A DNA stretch of 64,000 nucleotides from Perkinsus olseni (Eukaryota; Perkinsozoa; Perkinsida; Perkinsidae). The notes under the pieces are model-generated. The model saw nothing but the letters and a program-made list of their open reading frames with translations. It was not told the DNA's origin and did no database searches. Positions 22,500 through 34,400 of this stretch are shown piece after piece. The position numbers and the translations under genes are program-made. Each line of letters begins with the position of its first letter. The first letter of the stretch is position 1. The stretch is taken from NCBI GenBank assembly GCA_013115135.1, contig JABANP010000225.1, positions 1 through 64,000 on the forward strand, written 5' to 3'.

Positions 22500-24808
22500 T
22501 CAAGAAGGTCATGCTGGACTGCCCGAAGGTCGAGAAGGTGACATTCTTTACCGATTCGGAGATAACTATCCATCGATTGAGAGCCTGGTCCTCTGGAAAG
22601 TATCAGAGACTCGGCCTAGGTACCTTTGAGAAGAATCGCCTGCAGAAAATCAACGGGTTCTTGACGAGAAGAAGATTCACTGTGGAGCATATCATAGGTA
22701 GAGCGAATCCAGCTGATGCTGCGACACGCCCTGGCAAGGAGACGCTGACTAGCAAAGAGATAGACTATGGCCTCAAGAAGTCCAAGAGAAGAGGGAATCT
22801 ACGGTATGATCCTCAAGCTTATAAGTCGGTAGTCAACGCCTTCTCCGTAGCGACGGAACGAACGAGAGATGGAGAAGATTATGAGTTGGTGTTGCCCGGA
22901 GACTCTCAGCTTCGGTCGAAGTTAGTTCAATCTCAACTACGAGATCAATGGATCCAAGGTATGAAGATTAAGATCAAGGAGGGTGCGACTTTGAAAAGTC
23001 CTCAGACGAGAGGCCTTCAAGTAGATGAAGGAACCGGTTTGCTTGGTAAAAGAACGCTTTCTTGGAACGCCGCTGATGGTAAAAGGACGGTTGACTTAGG
23101 AGGACTACGATATACTATTCCTGACGCAGATACCTTGCTTCAGGATGAGACTATAGCTCGACTCCATATACACGGTGGCGTGCCGATGAACATCAGGAGA
23201 CTATGCTCTGAGTTCTACTTTAAGCATATGAAGGCCAAATGCAAAAAGTATGTTAACAACTGTGATGTGTGCGAGAAGCTGCGTGCAGACCGATCCTGTC
23301 GGAAGGCAACAGGTGCACTCCCTTCGTGGCAAGTGGGGTGGCTACCATGGGAATGTATATCGTTGGACTATGTAGGACCTTTGTGCCCTGGTGCTGAACT
23401 ACCGGTGCAAAAAGATGAGAATCCTTCGGGGTTTAGGTACTATTTGAGCTTCGTCGATGTAGCAACGAAGTATATGATCAACGTCCCAGTAAGGGATCGT
23501 TCTGTATCCTCTCTCATTGCCACAGTGAAGGAGGTGTTCTTGGAAAGAGAGCAAGTACCGAAGTGCTTGATCACCGACCGAGAGCAATCCTTTCTAAGTA
23601 AGGCCTTCCAGAGTTTTCTGCTCTCATTACCGTTCACCATTCACCATGTCACTGGAGCACCCTATCAGGGCCCTCACGCAGGTCACTATGAACGACTTCA
23701 TGCTGACATTACGAAGTTCCTACAAGGAGCGTTAGTTGCCGCGGGTGAGGACACTTATTGTTGGCATCGTCATCTTCAACATGCCACTCAGCTCCATAAC
23801 ACCCTCCCCTATGATGAATGTATTGATGTCTCTCCTGCGGAGCTATTCCGGGGATATGTGCCCAGAAAAGCTATGGACAACGCCACGGTAGAAGAGACCA
23901 TCGAGAAGTTACATATGGTTCCCCCTCAGGTGTCGCGAGCCATCCGGGACGTTGCTGAGCAACTGAAGGAGACTCGTGACATCAAGTTTCGGGAGTATAG
24001 AAGGCTATGGGAACTACGGCGAAGTGATGCGTTCGAGAAGGTGTTAGCTAATGTTCGACAACATCGTGATTTCGAGATTAATGATACTGTTTATAGATGG
24101 CGGCCCGCCCAGTCGAAGCTGAGTACGTGTTGGGATGGTCCGTGGAGGATCACGAAGCTACTTGGGAAGACAAGAGCTATACTATCCCTGGTAAAAGATC
24201 CTGTTGTACAAAGCTATGAATCGGTGATCAATTTGAAGATGGCAAAGTCGTGTGATGACTCACTGTCAGGCTTAGATGATGATGTGGACCACTGGGTAGA
24301 GTGTACTCGATGTGGTAAATGGAGACTGGTGACTCAGGAGGAGTGTGAGCGATTCAAGGATGAGGATGATGTTACATGTGAAGACATGCATTCATCCTGC
24401 GAATCTCCTTGTGATTGGGTGACTTTAGGGTATGATGATGTTGAGAAGACCTCCACGTTGGTGAATGAGTCTGAAGCATTGCCAGTTCCCATTAAGCAAG
24501 TTAAAAGCTCTATGAATGGATTTGGTTCCTTAGTGGTATTCTTGCTGCCTGGCGATGATTCTACAACTACTCTCACTCATTCCCTGGGAGTTATAGAGGA
24601 GGTAGACGAATCAAATTCTTCCTTTGTGCTGAACACTGGAGAAGATTTGATTCCTGTGAGTTTATGCCCTAATGTCATCTGTTATGTGTTTCAAGGGATT
24701 GCCGAGACCACCCCCCAGAAGTTTGTTCAACGACCTAGTGCTCTGATAAGAAGGACTTTGAGGGATGTTTACGGCTGTGAGTTCACCATTTTCTCCTTAG
24801 ATTTATGA
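22490..24808 (+). CDS. Truncated pol: RNase H end, integrase and CW-type zinc finger
   Basis: 772 residues, intact. It opens with the end of BEL/Pao-type RNase H (FTDSEITIHRL, NRLQKI, NPADAATRPGK). The integrase HHCC-like finger has LHIHGG and CDVCEKL. The catalytic core shows Asp in SLDYVGP, Asp in CLITDREQSF and Glu in GHYERLHADI, i.e. a complete DDE set. A basic/aromatic C-terminal part follows. A CW-type zinc finger starts at W602: WVECTRCGKWR with C605, C608 and W611, then C630 and C637 followed by ESP (the CxxP end). CW domains read methylated histone H3K4, so this module could steer integration to active chromatin; that is inference. The usual Trp before the third Cys is replaced. Reverse transcriptase is absent, so the protein could only act with help. 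Confidence 0.85.
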   Translation: MELIKKVMLDCPKVEKVTFFTDSEITIHRLRAWSSGKYQRLGLGTFEKNRLQKINGFLTRRRFTVEHIIGRANPADAATRPGKETLTSKEIDYGLKKSKRRGNLRYDPQAYKSVVNAFSVATERTRDGEDYELVLPGDSQLRSKLVQSQLRDQWIQGMKIKIKEGATLKSPQTRGLQVDEGTGLLGKRTLSWNAADGKRTVDLGGLRYTIPDADTLLQDETIARLHIHGGVPMNIRRLCSEFYFKHMKAKCKKYVNNCDVCEKLRADRSCRKATGALPSWQVGWLPWECISLDYVGPLCPGAELPVQKDENPSGFRYYLSFVDVATKYMINVPVRDRSVSSLIATVKEVFLEREQVPKCLITDREQSFLSKAFQSFLLSLPFTIHHVTGAPYQGPHAGHYERLHADITKFLQGALVAAGEDTYCWHRHLQHATQLHNTLPYDECIDVSPAELFRGYVPRKAMDNATVEETIEKLHMVPPQVSRAIRDVAEQLKETRDIKFREYRRLWELRRSDAFEKVLANVRQHRDFEINDTVYRWRPAQSKLSTCWDGPWRITKLLGKTRAILSLVKDPVVQSYESVINLKMAKSCDDSLSGLDDDVDHWVECTRCGKWRLVTQEECERFKDEDDVTCEDMHSSCESPCDWVTLGYDDVEKTSTLVNESEALPVPIKQVKSSMNGFGSLVVFLLPGDDSTTTLTHSLGVIEEVDESNSSFVLNTGEDLIPVSLCPNVICYVFQGIAETTPQKFVQRPSALIRRTLRDVYGCEFTIFSLDL

Positions 24809-24847
24809 AGTGTTTTCAGATAGCTTCGGGGCTTAGGGCCGGCGGAA

Positions 24848-25030
24848 TGTGATAATCTGTGATTATCTGTTTCACCCAGCTTCGCTTCGCTGTTATTTGT
24901 GACCAGTTTGTGATAAGGATTTGGTATCTACAGCTTAGCGCTAGTGGAACCCAACATTAATTTTTTGTATAAGATAAGTCTTTTCCACAATCATATCTTG
25001 ATTGCGTCTATTCCTTCGAGTTCAAGGACA
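24848..25030 (+). repeat. 3' LTR of the BEL/Pao-like element
   Basis: 183 bp, one base different from the 5' LTR. It is followed directly by ATGG, the probable target duplication. The gap between pol stop and LTR is only 39 bp. Confidence 0.95.
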
Positions 25031-25198
25031 ATGGAAAGAGTACTAAGTATCCGATTGGGTAGTGGCAGATGGATAGGGGTGGAAGCTCCGGCCTGGAGCG
25101 GGTCAACCTTACATCGTTATGCGGCATGAGTCTTTTTTCAAATTGTGCTTAGTGCATTAGTATGCGTTATTGTTTTGAGTTCATCGTGTGCACACTCT

Positions 25199-25571
25199 GA
25201 GTGCCCCCTTGGAGTGCGCCTTGCTCGTATCTAGAGTGCCCCCTTGGAGTGCGCCTTGCTCGTATCTAGAGTGCCCCCTTGGAGTGCGCCTTGCTCGTAT
25301 CTAGAGTGCCCCCTTGGAGTGCACCTTGCTCGTATCTAGAGTGCCCCCTTGGAGTGCACCTTGCTCGTATCTAGAGTGCCCCCTTGGAGTGCACCTTGCT
25401 CGTATCTAGAGTGCCCCCTTGGAGTGCACCTTGCTCGTATCTAGAGTGCCCCTTGGAGTGCACCTTGCTCGTATCTAGAGTGCCCCCTTGGAGTGCACCT
25501 TGCTCGTATCTAGAGTGCCCCCTTGGAGTGCACCTTGCTCGTATCTAGAGTGCCCCTTGGAATGCATCTTG
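25199..25571. repeat. 35-bp minisatellite, about 10.5 copies
   Basis: Unit GAGTGCCCCCTTGGAGTGCA followed by CCTTGCTCGTATCTA. The first three units carry GCG at the site where later units have GCA, so variants are clustered, and two units lack one C of the C-run. The array ends about 190 bp upstream of the coiled-coil gene. Confidence 0.95.
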
Positions 25572-25756
25572 TGTAGCTTCCACAGGACCCACCCCTTTTC
25601 CCCCTCCCGATCCCAGCCTATGCGTTTTTTTCAGGGATGGGTCCGATACCGTGGCATGCACCCTATGCGGGTTACAGACTGTTTGCTTTGCAGTATTGAC
25701 TTGCGTATTGCGTTGGAAATATGCTTGGGATGGTTACTCATGTTTCCTCCTCCCAT

Positions 25757-28486
25757 ATGACCCGAGGCAAACGACGTCGCGCTGTCGTTGAGCGGCATGT
25801 GAGGATCAAGCTGCTCTGTTGTTGCGGCTATGATGATAAGGTCGCTTGTTTTAGATAGAAGAGAGTGAACAGCAAAAACAACAAATACATGAGCTCCAGC
25901 TGACCGTAGCCAAGCTTGAAGAACAAATTAAATCATGTGCAGCCATAGAGGCCGAGGTGAGGCTCACCTGATGAGCTCCATGGATCGAAACCTCAGATAT
26001 CTACTGTCGTCTCCGTCCAGTATATTCGTACCTCTATACCGTGCTGACTCGAATTAGCAGTGTTCTAACTCTACGAATTGTTAAATTAAGTCGACTATAT
26101 ACTCCGTGTCTGCAGTCGTGATCGAGTCGAGCTGCACGACTCACTTGTTCCATGATTTTCAATCATTCATTTAGCATACGCATGCCTCGAATCTGAACTT
26201 TGGCAGATCATTTCTCTGAGCATCCACTGGTTTCAAATCTGTTATCCAGGTCGTAACTGACTATGAATCTGAAAAGCCCGAGTACCAGCCAGAGACCGGA
26301 ACTGCTTGCGAACAGGTCGAGAAGCTAGCCGGACAGGTGGATAGCTTGAATCAGAAGCTACAAGTGAGTGATGAAACCCTTTTTATGCATAGCTGTAGGC
26401 TGGCATTGTACTGCAGATGTCAGAGCACGAGTTGAAGAATGCTACCATCCAAGCAGCCGCAGAAAAGGAAAATCATGCTAAGGAATACAAGGTTGGTTGT
26501 GAATGGCTTTTCGTCCCTTAACTATCATCTAACAGACGTGTGAAGCGACAGCGCGCCGAGCTGAGGAGCAATTGGCAATCGCTACCGACGCTCTAAATAA
26601 GGCGGAACACCGGACCAGAAGACTTGACAAAGAGGTCATATCCTACGCCTCCTGAATATACTGCAGGCCATTCCATCATCATCTTGTGATACAATTCGCA
26701 TCAGCATCCGGCCGAACCTGCGGCCCGGCGAGCCGCATTGCCTCAGGTCCAAGGCCTTCGCAAGCAAGTGGAGGATCTGGATCGTGCCAGGAGTCAGTTG
26801 GCAGAATACAAAAGTCTACTAGACGATAGTGCTGTGGAGGTGTTGATAGCTCTACCCATCTTTGAAGTCTCAGTAGAGTAGTAGGCCATTTCTTCTTGTA
26901 TGTAGATGGCAGCACTGAAGCAAGAGTTGGAGGCGTTGAATAAGGTCAAGGTATTATTGTATACACTGGTGGTTTTATCCGGTATGGTTCGTCTATCAGG
27001 TTGAGCAGGCTTGTCGAATTGAAGCGATGTGTGAGGAGAAGAAGCAGTTGCAACAGGAGATCGAAGAGCGACAGCAAGCAGTAGAATATTCTGTCGCGGA
27101 ACCAATGATCTTTCGGCAGATCGACCAGTGCCACAGTTACTGTAGTACAGTATCTCCTGTCTAGGTTGCTATCGCAGAAGCTTCGAGGCATAATTCAGAG
27201 TTAGATCTTGAAGAAACGAGGAATGCAATCAAGGAGAAAGATATTCAGGTAGCCTATGTCGAGTTCTCAGTAACACTGTGGTCTATCATTCCCCCTGCGT
27301 GACATACTGGCTTCCCCAGATACGAGATTTGAAGTTCAAGTGTGAGCGAGACTCCGAAGCGAACAGGGGCTTGCAGGGGTAAGTTTGCGGTAGCTGACCT
27401 GATGTAGTTTCGGTAGCGGTAGACTGCCTCGCTATTCCTAACAGAATGGAATATTCCAGTCCGCACATGGCTGTGTTGTGCATAGGATTACAAAGCAGTT
27501 GGAGGAGAAAATAACAAGTCTACTGAGTGCGGACGTCATCCTCGCTGAGCTTCGTAAGGAGGCTGAGAAAGTGAATCAATCACAGGTAGGTTTAGGATTG
27601 AATGAGGGGCAATCCCGATGTGTTTCATGCGCATTATGAGTGGCGTGAATCAACAGTAATGGGATGTGTTATTTGTATATCACCAGGTACCGGAGATGAT
27701 GAGATCGAGTAGCGTGATTCAGAAACTTCACAAGGATGATAGTTCCACTCGATCTTCCGGTGAAACCGAGGTAATGGGACTGCATTTGGCCTTCACGGGA
27801 AGCCCCCTTCAGTTAGAGTTCACTGATAGCATGTGTTAATCTCATGACCCAACAAAGGTTAGGACCGGTCCATCAGCGAATATCTATCTCAGGTGTTGTC
27901 TCAACCTCTTCATCCGCTCGTTCCAGAGAGAAGTACGGCGTCAGATGATTCGTCTCTGCGTGAAATTACCGATTTCATGATGGGAGGCGGCGAGCCGCTC
28001 GGTACAGTAGGCGAGAGTCTAACTCACTCCCGTTCAACTCGCAAGTCAGCCGGCAGTTCTCGAGCTTCCAAAACATCTCTCGCAAAGAAAAGATCTACCG
28101 GGCCGGCCGTCACTGCCACCCGGAAGCGCATGGGTCGGAAGCAGAATAATGAGCATATTGAGGGCGTTCTTGTTGCCTCTCCCAACCACAGCGTGGGACT
28201 GAGAGTGACATCAACTTTACCTGGATGCGCCTCTGCTGTATACAGATTGAAAGTGAAGTCCACAACTGAAGTGGAGGGGAAATTGAACGAGAAGGGGGCC
28301 AATTTAATTCTGCTCGAGTCTGGCGTGCTTGAGCGGTGGATGAAGAGCCGTAATCGGGCCGCTCGGCTACAAATCGAGACGGCCGAGGCCGTCGAATACA
28401 TCAATATTCTATGTGATGTAGAGGTCATAGAACGTTGCGAGGCGGAGAGGCAGAGATCCAGAGGGTCTGGGGCACGGTCAATCTGA
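25757..28486 (+). CDS. Coiled-coil protein, 13 exons, function unknown
   Basis: My splice model gives 537 residues. Exons: 25757-25798, 25855-25956, 26250-26363, 26417-26491, 26536-26634, 26705-26839, 26906-26950, 27000-27080, 27165-27248, 27320-27378, 27486-27585, 27687-27770, 27893-28486. All introns are GT-AG and all but one lie between codons. The N-terminus is basic (MTRGKRRRAVVERH). Exons 2-11 encode an almost continuous heptad-rich coiled coil (EESEQQKQQIHELQLTVAKL, LKQELEALNKVK, EEKKQLQQEIEERQQA, ITKQLEEKITSLL). The last exon is Ser/Thr-rich, then basic (RKMGRKQ-like), then a folded-looking C-terminus (VYRLKVKSTTEVEGKL...VEYINILCDVEVIERCEAE). No family recognised. It sits 299 bp upstream of the MULE transposase gene on the same strand and could be a companion gene of that element or a host gene. 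Confidence 0.75.
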
Positions 28487-31454
28487 GTCGAGCTGGGTGG
28501 CACGCAGTGAATGCCACGTCATGAAGATCATCCCGTTTCAAATATGGTTTCCGCATAACTAGTTGTATTGCGTTTTCGGTCTTGTAAATATCATGTGGTT
28601 GAAAGAATGAAGCCACCTGCTTGCTGGGCCTCACTACTGTGGGACGTTACCTGCCCGGTGGTGTTAGATTCGAAGGTAAACAACGCGAACCTAGGTTACG
28701 GAATGTTAGTGCGTCGCGTTGCAGCGACATGGCTGCCCTGCGCGACTCCGTTCTCAGGCAGCTTCTCTATTCAAGGCACTGATAATGCCACCGAGACGCC
28801 AGTGGGAACAAGTTCGAGAGTTCGAAAGGTTTCAGCCTCGACCAGGAATCAATGTATTCGCGGACGCTATGATGCGGCTGCGCCTTGACCACCTCTACGT
28901 GAACGAGTTCAAAAACGAGGACAGAGGCGTTGCTCAGTACCGCTGCGTTGGCCATACTGGATGCCCACGCAAGTATAAGGTTTCGCGGACAGGAGATACT
29001 GTGAAAGTGGAGAAGTGTGGTATGCGCACTAGGATGCGAATCCTATCTTAGCACCTGTCAGCTTCTTAGGTGAGCATGAAGGACCAGTTCCGATTCGCAT
29101 GCGAGATCGACACCCTGCTCACATTGTCGACTTCATTATGCGAGAGGGGACCGTTTCACATGTGAATGCCTCGGCTATTCTCACCAACTTAGAAGTCTAT
29201 TTTCCTGAATATGCTGGGAGAATAACTCGCTACCAGGTATGGACTTCACACTATATTACAGCAACTATAATATAGTTACTATATGGGGGTTGTCTCTTCA
29301 TGCCAGCGCGATACAGATTAATCCTCGTGACTCTGACCGTATTCAGGTTCAAAGGCTATTGGACACGGCTCCGACTCGCTCGGGTGTTAACATGCCCAAC
29401 ATCAGCAATTATTACCAACTTGATGGCGAGTTTGCCCCTCACCGGTTGACGAACGCCATGGTCCAGTTTATCCGTGAGGGCCGGGACCTCCAGGAAGAGT
29501 TTGTCTATCATGGCGGACGCTGGGGGGAATCGCATTGGGCGGTAGTTTATGGCGGTGCAAGTAAGGCTGATGCTCTCAGCGACTCCCGAAATTCGTGCAT
29601 GAACTCCAGAAGTGGCAGGTATGTTGTCTTCGTTACTCTGGTATATCGAGCATATGCCTGATGGTTTTGCTCTGTACATGGACGTTCAGAACAAAATACT
29701 GCGAGACGGTCTGAAGGTCGCCTGGATTGGATCAACTCGAGTTTGGTAGACAATAACTTCGGAGTCGAGTCATTTCATGAACAGCGAGCTCAGGTATAAT
29801 CCTCTCAAGCGAGCATACAGCCACACTTTCGTTCCCTTCCTGTCTGCTATAATCGACGAAGAGTCAGCCGACGTATACAGGTTCATGTTGGAAAAGCTGG
29901 ATCTTCTAGTCCGAGTTCTGACATCGGGCGATCGCGACCTCAGAGACGTCGTGAACTTCTGCGTTCACGACGCTCACCAAGGGGCTCTTTCCGCATGCAG
30001 AGAGAAACTACCTGGTGTTCGGAATGGTGAAGCGATTATAATTGCATTCATCGCACAATTGAGCCTTTCGTATAGGTCGCTGTTATTATCACCTGTCAAA
30101 GAACATTAAAGACAACGCCTCCAAACTGGGAGCTGCGTGTCCTCTGGTAGAGAGCTTCCACTGCGAAAGCGGAGAATGGCCCTCAGTCAGGTGGAGAGAC
30201 ACAAGCACTGGCTCCATGCTAGCCCAACAGACAAGCTGTATGGCACTCTGTCTGAGGCATTGATTGCATCGGTACAGCCCTTGAGTGGAAGAGGTGCAGC
30301 GTACCTCCGTAACACGTTGAATGTGGATAAGTATGGGTATCCCAACATTACTCTGGACGACGAGGGTCTGGGTCTGCGTTGCACGCAAGTGAGCTTGTGA
30401 GCTTCTTTCGTAGCCTGGTGTTCCAAGCACCGATCTCGTTATTTATTCCACCCAGGTTCTGAACAATATTGTCGAAACTCTCAACAAGACAATGGCGAAA
30501 ATAGTCGGGAGGAAAAGGCTCGGAATTTCCGCGTTTGCGGCGCTCATAAAGGACGTAAGAAGATGCTCGTAGCATTGTGTATAGGTGGATGAAAGGACTC
30601 TGAATTTCGACACAGCGTGTGATGCGATTAGGTTATCAACAGTATAAAACGCTCCAGCCCACAGCACTTCGTCCGGAGGCCAATGACCATTAATGAGGGA
30701 GCTTACAGTCACGACTGTAAACTCCGTGGCACGAAGCTGCAAAGCAGGGGCTGCGTACATGAGGTAGCGACCGCTTACCAAACGTCTCAAGATGCTAGAC
30801 CTAGAGAATCGTGTATCCCCTGATCCTTAACAGGTGACAAATATTGTCAGAGAGCTGAGCGATGGAGACACAAAGGCAAGGTATTTCGCAATTGAGAACC
30901 ACAGGCTGCAGGGAAGACTGAGGTCTTCGACGATGGACGAGGCTTTAGGTGTATATCTCCGCGCGATCATCCTAGATGAAGTTGACGAGCGTGAGTCATT
31001 CGCTTGCATGCCGTAAGAAGCAGAAGCCGGTTGTTGCATGTCAGGGCTGCAGCCAGTGTTGGCATAAAGGGCGTGCTATTTTTCCTTCCGGAAATTTCCG
31101 GCAGGAAATTTGCAAGAAAAATAGAACGCGGAAAAATACGGAAAAATAGCGCGTTTTCACGCCTTTTCTTTCCGCCGCAATTCTTCGGCCTTCGACCACT
31201 GTTTATTAGGTTTAGACGAGAAAATTTTGGACCGCTACGCTAAATACACCTCACAACCAGCTTCGTGTGTGTTCGTCAACCGATCTTGACGGTCAAGACT
31301 TGACCCACGAGTCTCTGGGAAGGCAAAGGAGTCCTACGCAACTCTAGTGACGAGAGTCTCGTCCTTGATTGGTGATATCGGTATGTTGCGTTGCAGATTA
31401 AGAATGTGATGGGAATCAATTCCGTTTAAGGAAATACTTAGATCCCAATATCTC

Positions 31455-34400
31455 ATGAAGCCTCATCGATTTCGTCGCGGCAAACGACACTTTGAGGACG
31501 AGGAGGAGTGTTCCAGGGTCGAAGAGTACCACAGGCGGACGGTGATGGCGGCCATCTCTTTGGGGCACAGCATCAACTCAGTTTGTAAAGGGAGTTTCAA
31601 AACTTCGTGAACAACTTTGAACTTTTGAAATTTCTCAACGACCGACCGTACGAAACTGAAACTTTGTGAGCTTATTGTCAATATCGTGAGGAACGAACAT
31701 GGCGAAAGTGGCATTTCCGTTCGTGCTCTCCAAGGCGTGACCGCCAGAAGAGCTCATCACGTCAGAAGGGCCGTGGAACACTGAAATTTTTTCTCCTTCG
31801 AACTGATCATGTCTAGGGGTTTCCGAGTCCGCTGATTAACGTGAGATAAGTTTCCAGTCTCGTTTCTCACCCCAATGCCTCTCAATCAACTCAAGCCGAG
31901 CGCATCCCCACCAGCGTGAGATGAAACCGACAGGACACGGCATGCTCATTGGTCTCAAAAAAGAGAGTCTTCACCGGATGATGACAATGATGATGATGCG
32001 ATCGAAGAATCTTCGATCTTCGACGAAGATTCGCCCCGGGTCTTCCACTCGGTGACCAATCTGCGCGGATTCTCCCGCCTTGCAGCCTGCCAGATGTGCA
32101 CTTCAACGGACAGCGAAGAATCTTCCGAGGACGAATCTTCGTCGAAGATCGAAGATTCTTCGATCGCATCATCATCATTGTCATCATCCGATGAAGACTC
32201 TCTTTTGGGACCAATGAGCATGCCATGTCCTGTCGGTTTCATCTCACGCTGGTGGGGATGCGCTTGGCTTGAGTTGATTGAGAGGCATTGGGGTGAGAAA
32301 CGAGACTGGAAACTTATCTCACGTTAATCAGCGGACTCGGAAACCCCTAGACATGATCAATTCGAAGGAGAAAAAATTTCAGTGTTCCACGGCCCTTCTG
32401 ACGTGATGAGCTCTTCTGGCGGTCACGCCTTGGAGAGCACGAACGGAAATGCCACTTTCGCCATGTTCGTTCCTCACGATATTGACAATAAGCTCACAAA
32501 GTTTCAGTTTCGTACGGTCGGTCGTTGAGAAATTTCAAAAGTTCAAAGTTGTTCACGAAGTTTTGAAACTCCCTTTAGTAAAGAGGTGCACTGGGCGCTG
32601 GCTGCTTTGGTCGGAGAGAATGCTTTACCCCGTTACAAGCTGACGAGAGGATATGCTCGATTGACCCGAGACAGGATAGTGGAGAGTGAAAAAACGGCGT
32701 GTCTCGGGGAGATCGTGTCGGCTTGCGCTGACATGGGGTCGGGGGTGTTCGTGCTATACGATAGCTGGCTGGGACCTGCCAACATTGGCAAAATCCTCGC
32801 CGTTGGCGTGACCTACATAGAGCGAGCTCCGTACCCAAATCAGCATTCTGTTCTCTACACCACGGTCCCTTGGAGGGGCAGGGCTATGGACCCTTTGGAA
32901 TCTGAGAACACGGTCACTGTAGCCGTTATGATCTTGAAAACTGTTCTCGAGCTCATGGAAGGTGAGTCATCCGAATTGGGCGGGCGATTTGAGCATTCGG
33001 GAGGTTTATTTCCGCGGAAATGAAGATCCAGTAACGGTTCCATGAAGCCGAGCCGATCCTGGCACAACTCTTTCGTCTTCATCAGCCAGACAGTGCTGTG
33101 CTGCTACGGGCTTCAATAATTGGAGCCTTTCAGCCGTACACCGTTCGTTCGTCTGACAAACTTTGTCATCCAATAATTGAGGAAGTTCGGCTTTGAATCC
33201 TTTCAGCCGGTGTGGATGTTCTGTCTTGCATCACTGATAACACGAACTCGGTGATAAGCGGTAGCTCAATAGCCGCGGATCTCATAAGGGATGGTGAAGG
33301 TAATAAATGTTGGTTCTTGCAGCTCTAGCCGTTGATTACTTTCAATGTCTTGATGAGCGTGGATCCCGCCAGCGAGGCCGGGACCTCTTTAGAGCGGCGT
33401 CGCGCCGCCGTCGCGGCATAGTGATTACCGAGTTTTAGCAAAAAAGGTCCTTTAAACTCTAGAAGCCTCAGAATGAAAATAGTGACCTTAAAAGTTCCGG
33501 GCGCTCTGAACCACATTTTCAGATGCAATACGGAGCTATATTGAAGAGCATGAGTCGAAGAGATCTGTAGAGTCATCTGGGGCTCTCGATAATACATCTG
33601 AGGCGGAAAGCGTCAGCGACCCTGGGCAGGAGTTGCTCGACGTTGACGGTTACCCCCGAGTGGCCCCAGAGTTCACCCCGCTTCAAATAGGATGCCATGT
33701 CCACCAGCATGCTTTGCTGTGCAAGTCCTTGATGCATAGTGGCGGCCAGTTCGAGTGGATCTCCGAGATGGCTAGGTCGGCCAGAAGATTCATAAAAATA
33801 CAATTCGTGGGCAAAATCTATCGGTCTGCGCCCATCAGAGGCCTCGAAATCTTAGAGATTTCTGAGGTCAGATGGGCCTCAGCGATTGCTGCGGCCCGTA
33901 GCCTCTCGCAGAATTGGGAAAAACTGCGGCAATTGATAAGAACGATCGAAGAGCTGCCGGGACGTGGAGTCAAGTAGGTTACTGTTGAGTGGTTCTCTTT
34001 ATCTTTTGTGTTCAGCGTCAACCCTGCCATCGTCGATACATGCCGGGAGGTCTCCTCATTTGTCAACAAGCCCGGAATGCAGCGCAAAGTGGGGAAGCTC
34101 GTGGATGAACTATGGGGTCTAAGGGAACTGTCCGATAAGCTGCAGAAAAGCTCCACTACACTGTTCGATGCCACCAGACTCATATCCTCGGTATACTCTG
34201 TATTCTCGCGGAGCTTGTCATTTACTCCCGAAACGAAAAAAATAATCACGGAGAGGTACGTCAACCTATGAAAGAAGGCAATAGTTCGTCAGCTTTTAGG
34301 CAGACGAAATGTTTGAAAGGAAGGGAGTGGATTCTCATGTTCGATCATTTGTCGGAGCGCGAAAACCAGAAGGAGGCCTTGCAGGGGGCAATCCAAGCTG

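Larger units (their letters stand above)
19907..25030 (+). mobile_element. BEL/Pao-like LTR retrotransposon, non-autonomous, young
   Basis: Two 183-bp LTRs (19907-20089 and 24848-25030) start TGTGATAATC, end AAGGACA and differ at one base (T/C at 20067/25008), so the insertion is recent. The flanks share ATGG, a probable 4-bp target duplication (19903-19906 and 25031-25034). Inside are gag with three zinc knuckles, then an ORF with the end of RNase H, integrase and a C-terminal CW finger. Protease, reverse transcriptase and most of RNase H are missing; the join lies near 22400-22440. The RNase H remnant (NRLQKI...NPADAATRPGK) and the integrase layout fit BEL/Pao better than Ty3. The sequence after the 5' LTR is not an obvious TGG-type primer binding site. 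Confidence 0.9.

Noticed and set aside
19861..25125. A gene interrupted by the LTR element (open frame on both sides)
   Set aside because: Joining the flanks across the target site gives an early stop and no recognisable protein.
25199..25571. CRISPR-like array
   Set aside because: The repeats are directly adjacent with no variable spacers; it is a minisatellite in eukaryotic DNA.
31955..32327. Two acidic mirror-image open frames
   Set aside because: They are the two arms of the palindrome read on opposite strands, not independent genes.
31584..32578. Foldback element acting as an intron (GTAAAG...CTTTAG)
   Set aside because: The ends do give GT and AG, but splicing would drop one base of the exon and shift the hAT transposase frame.
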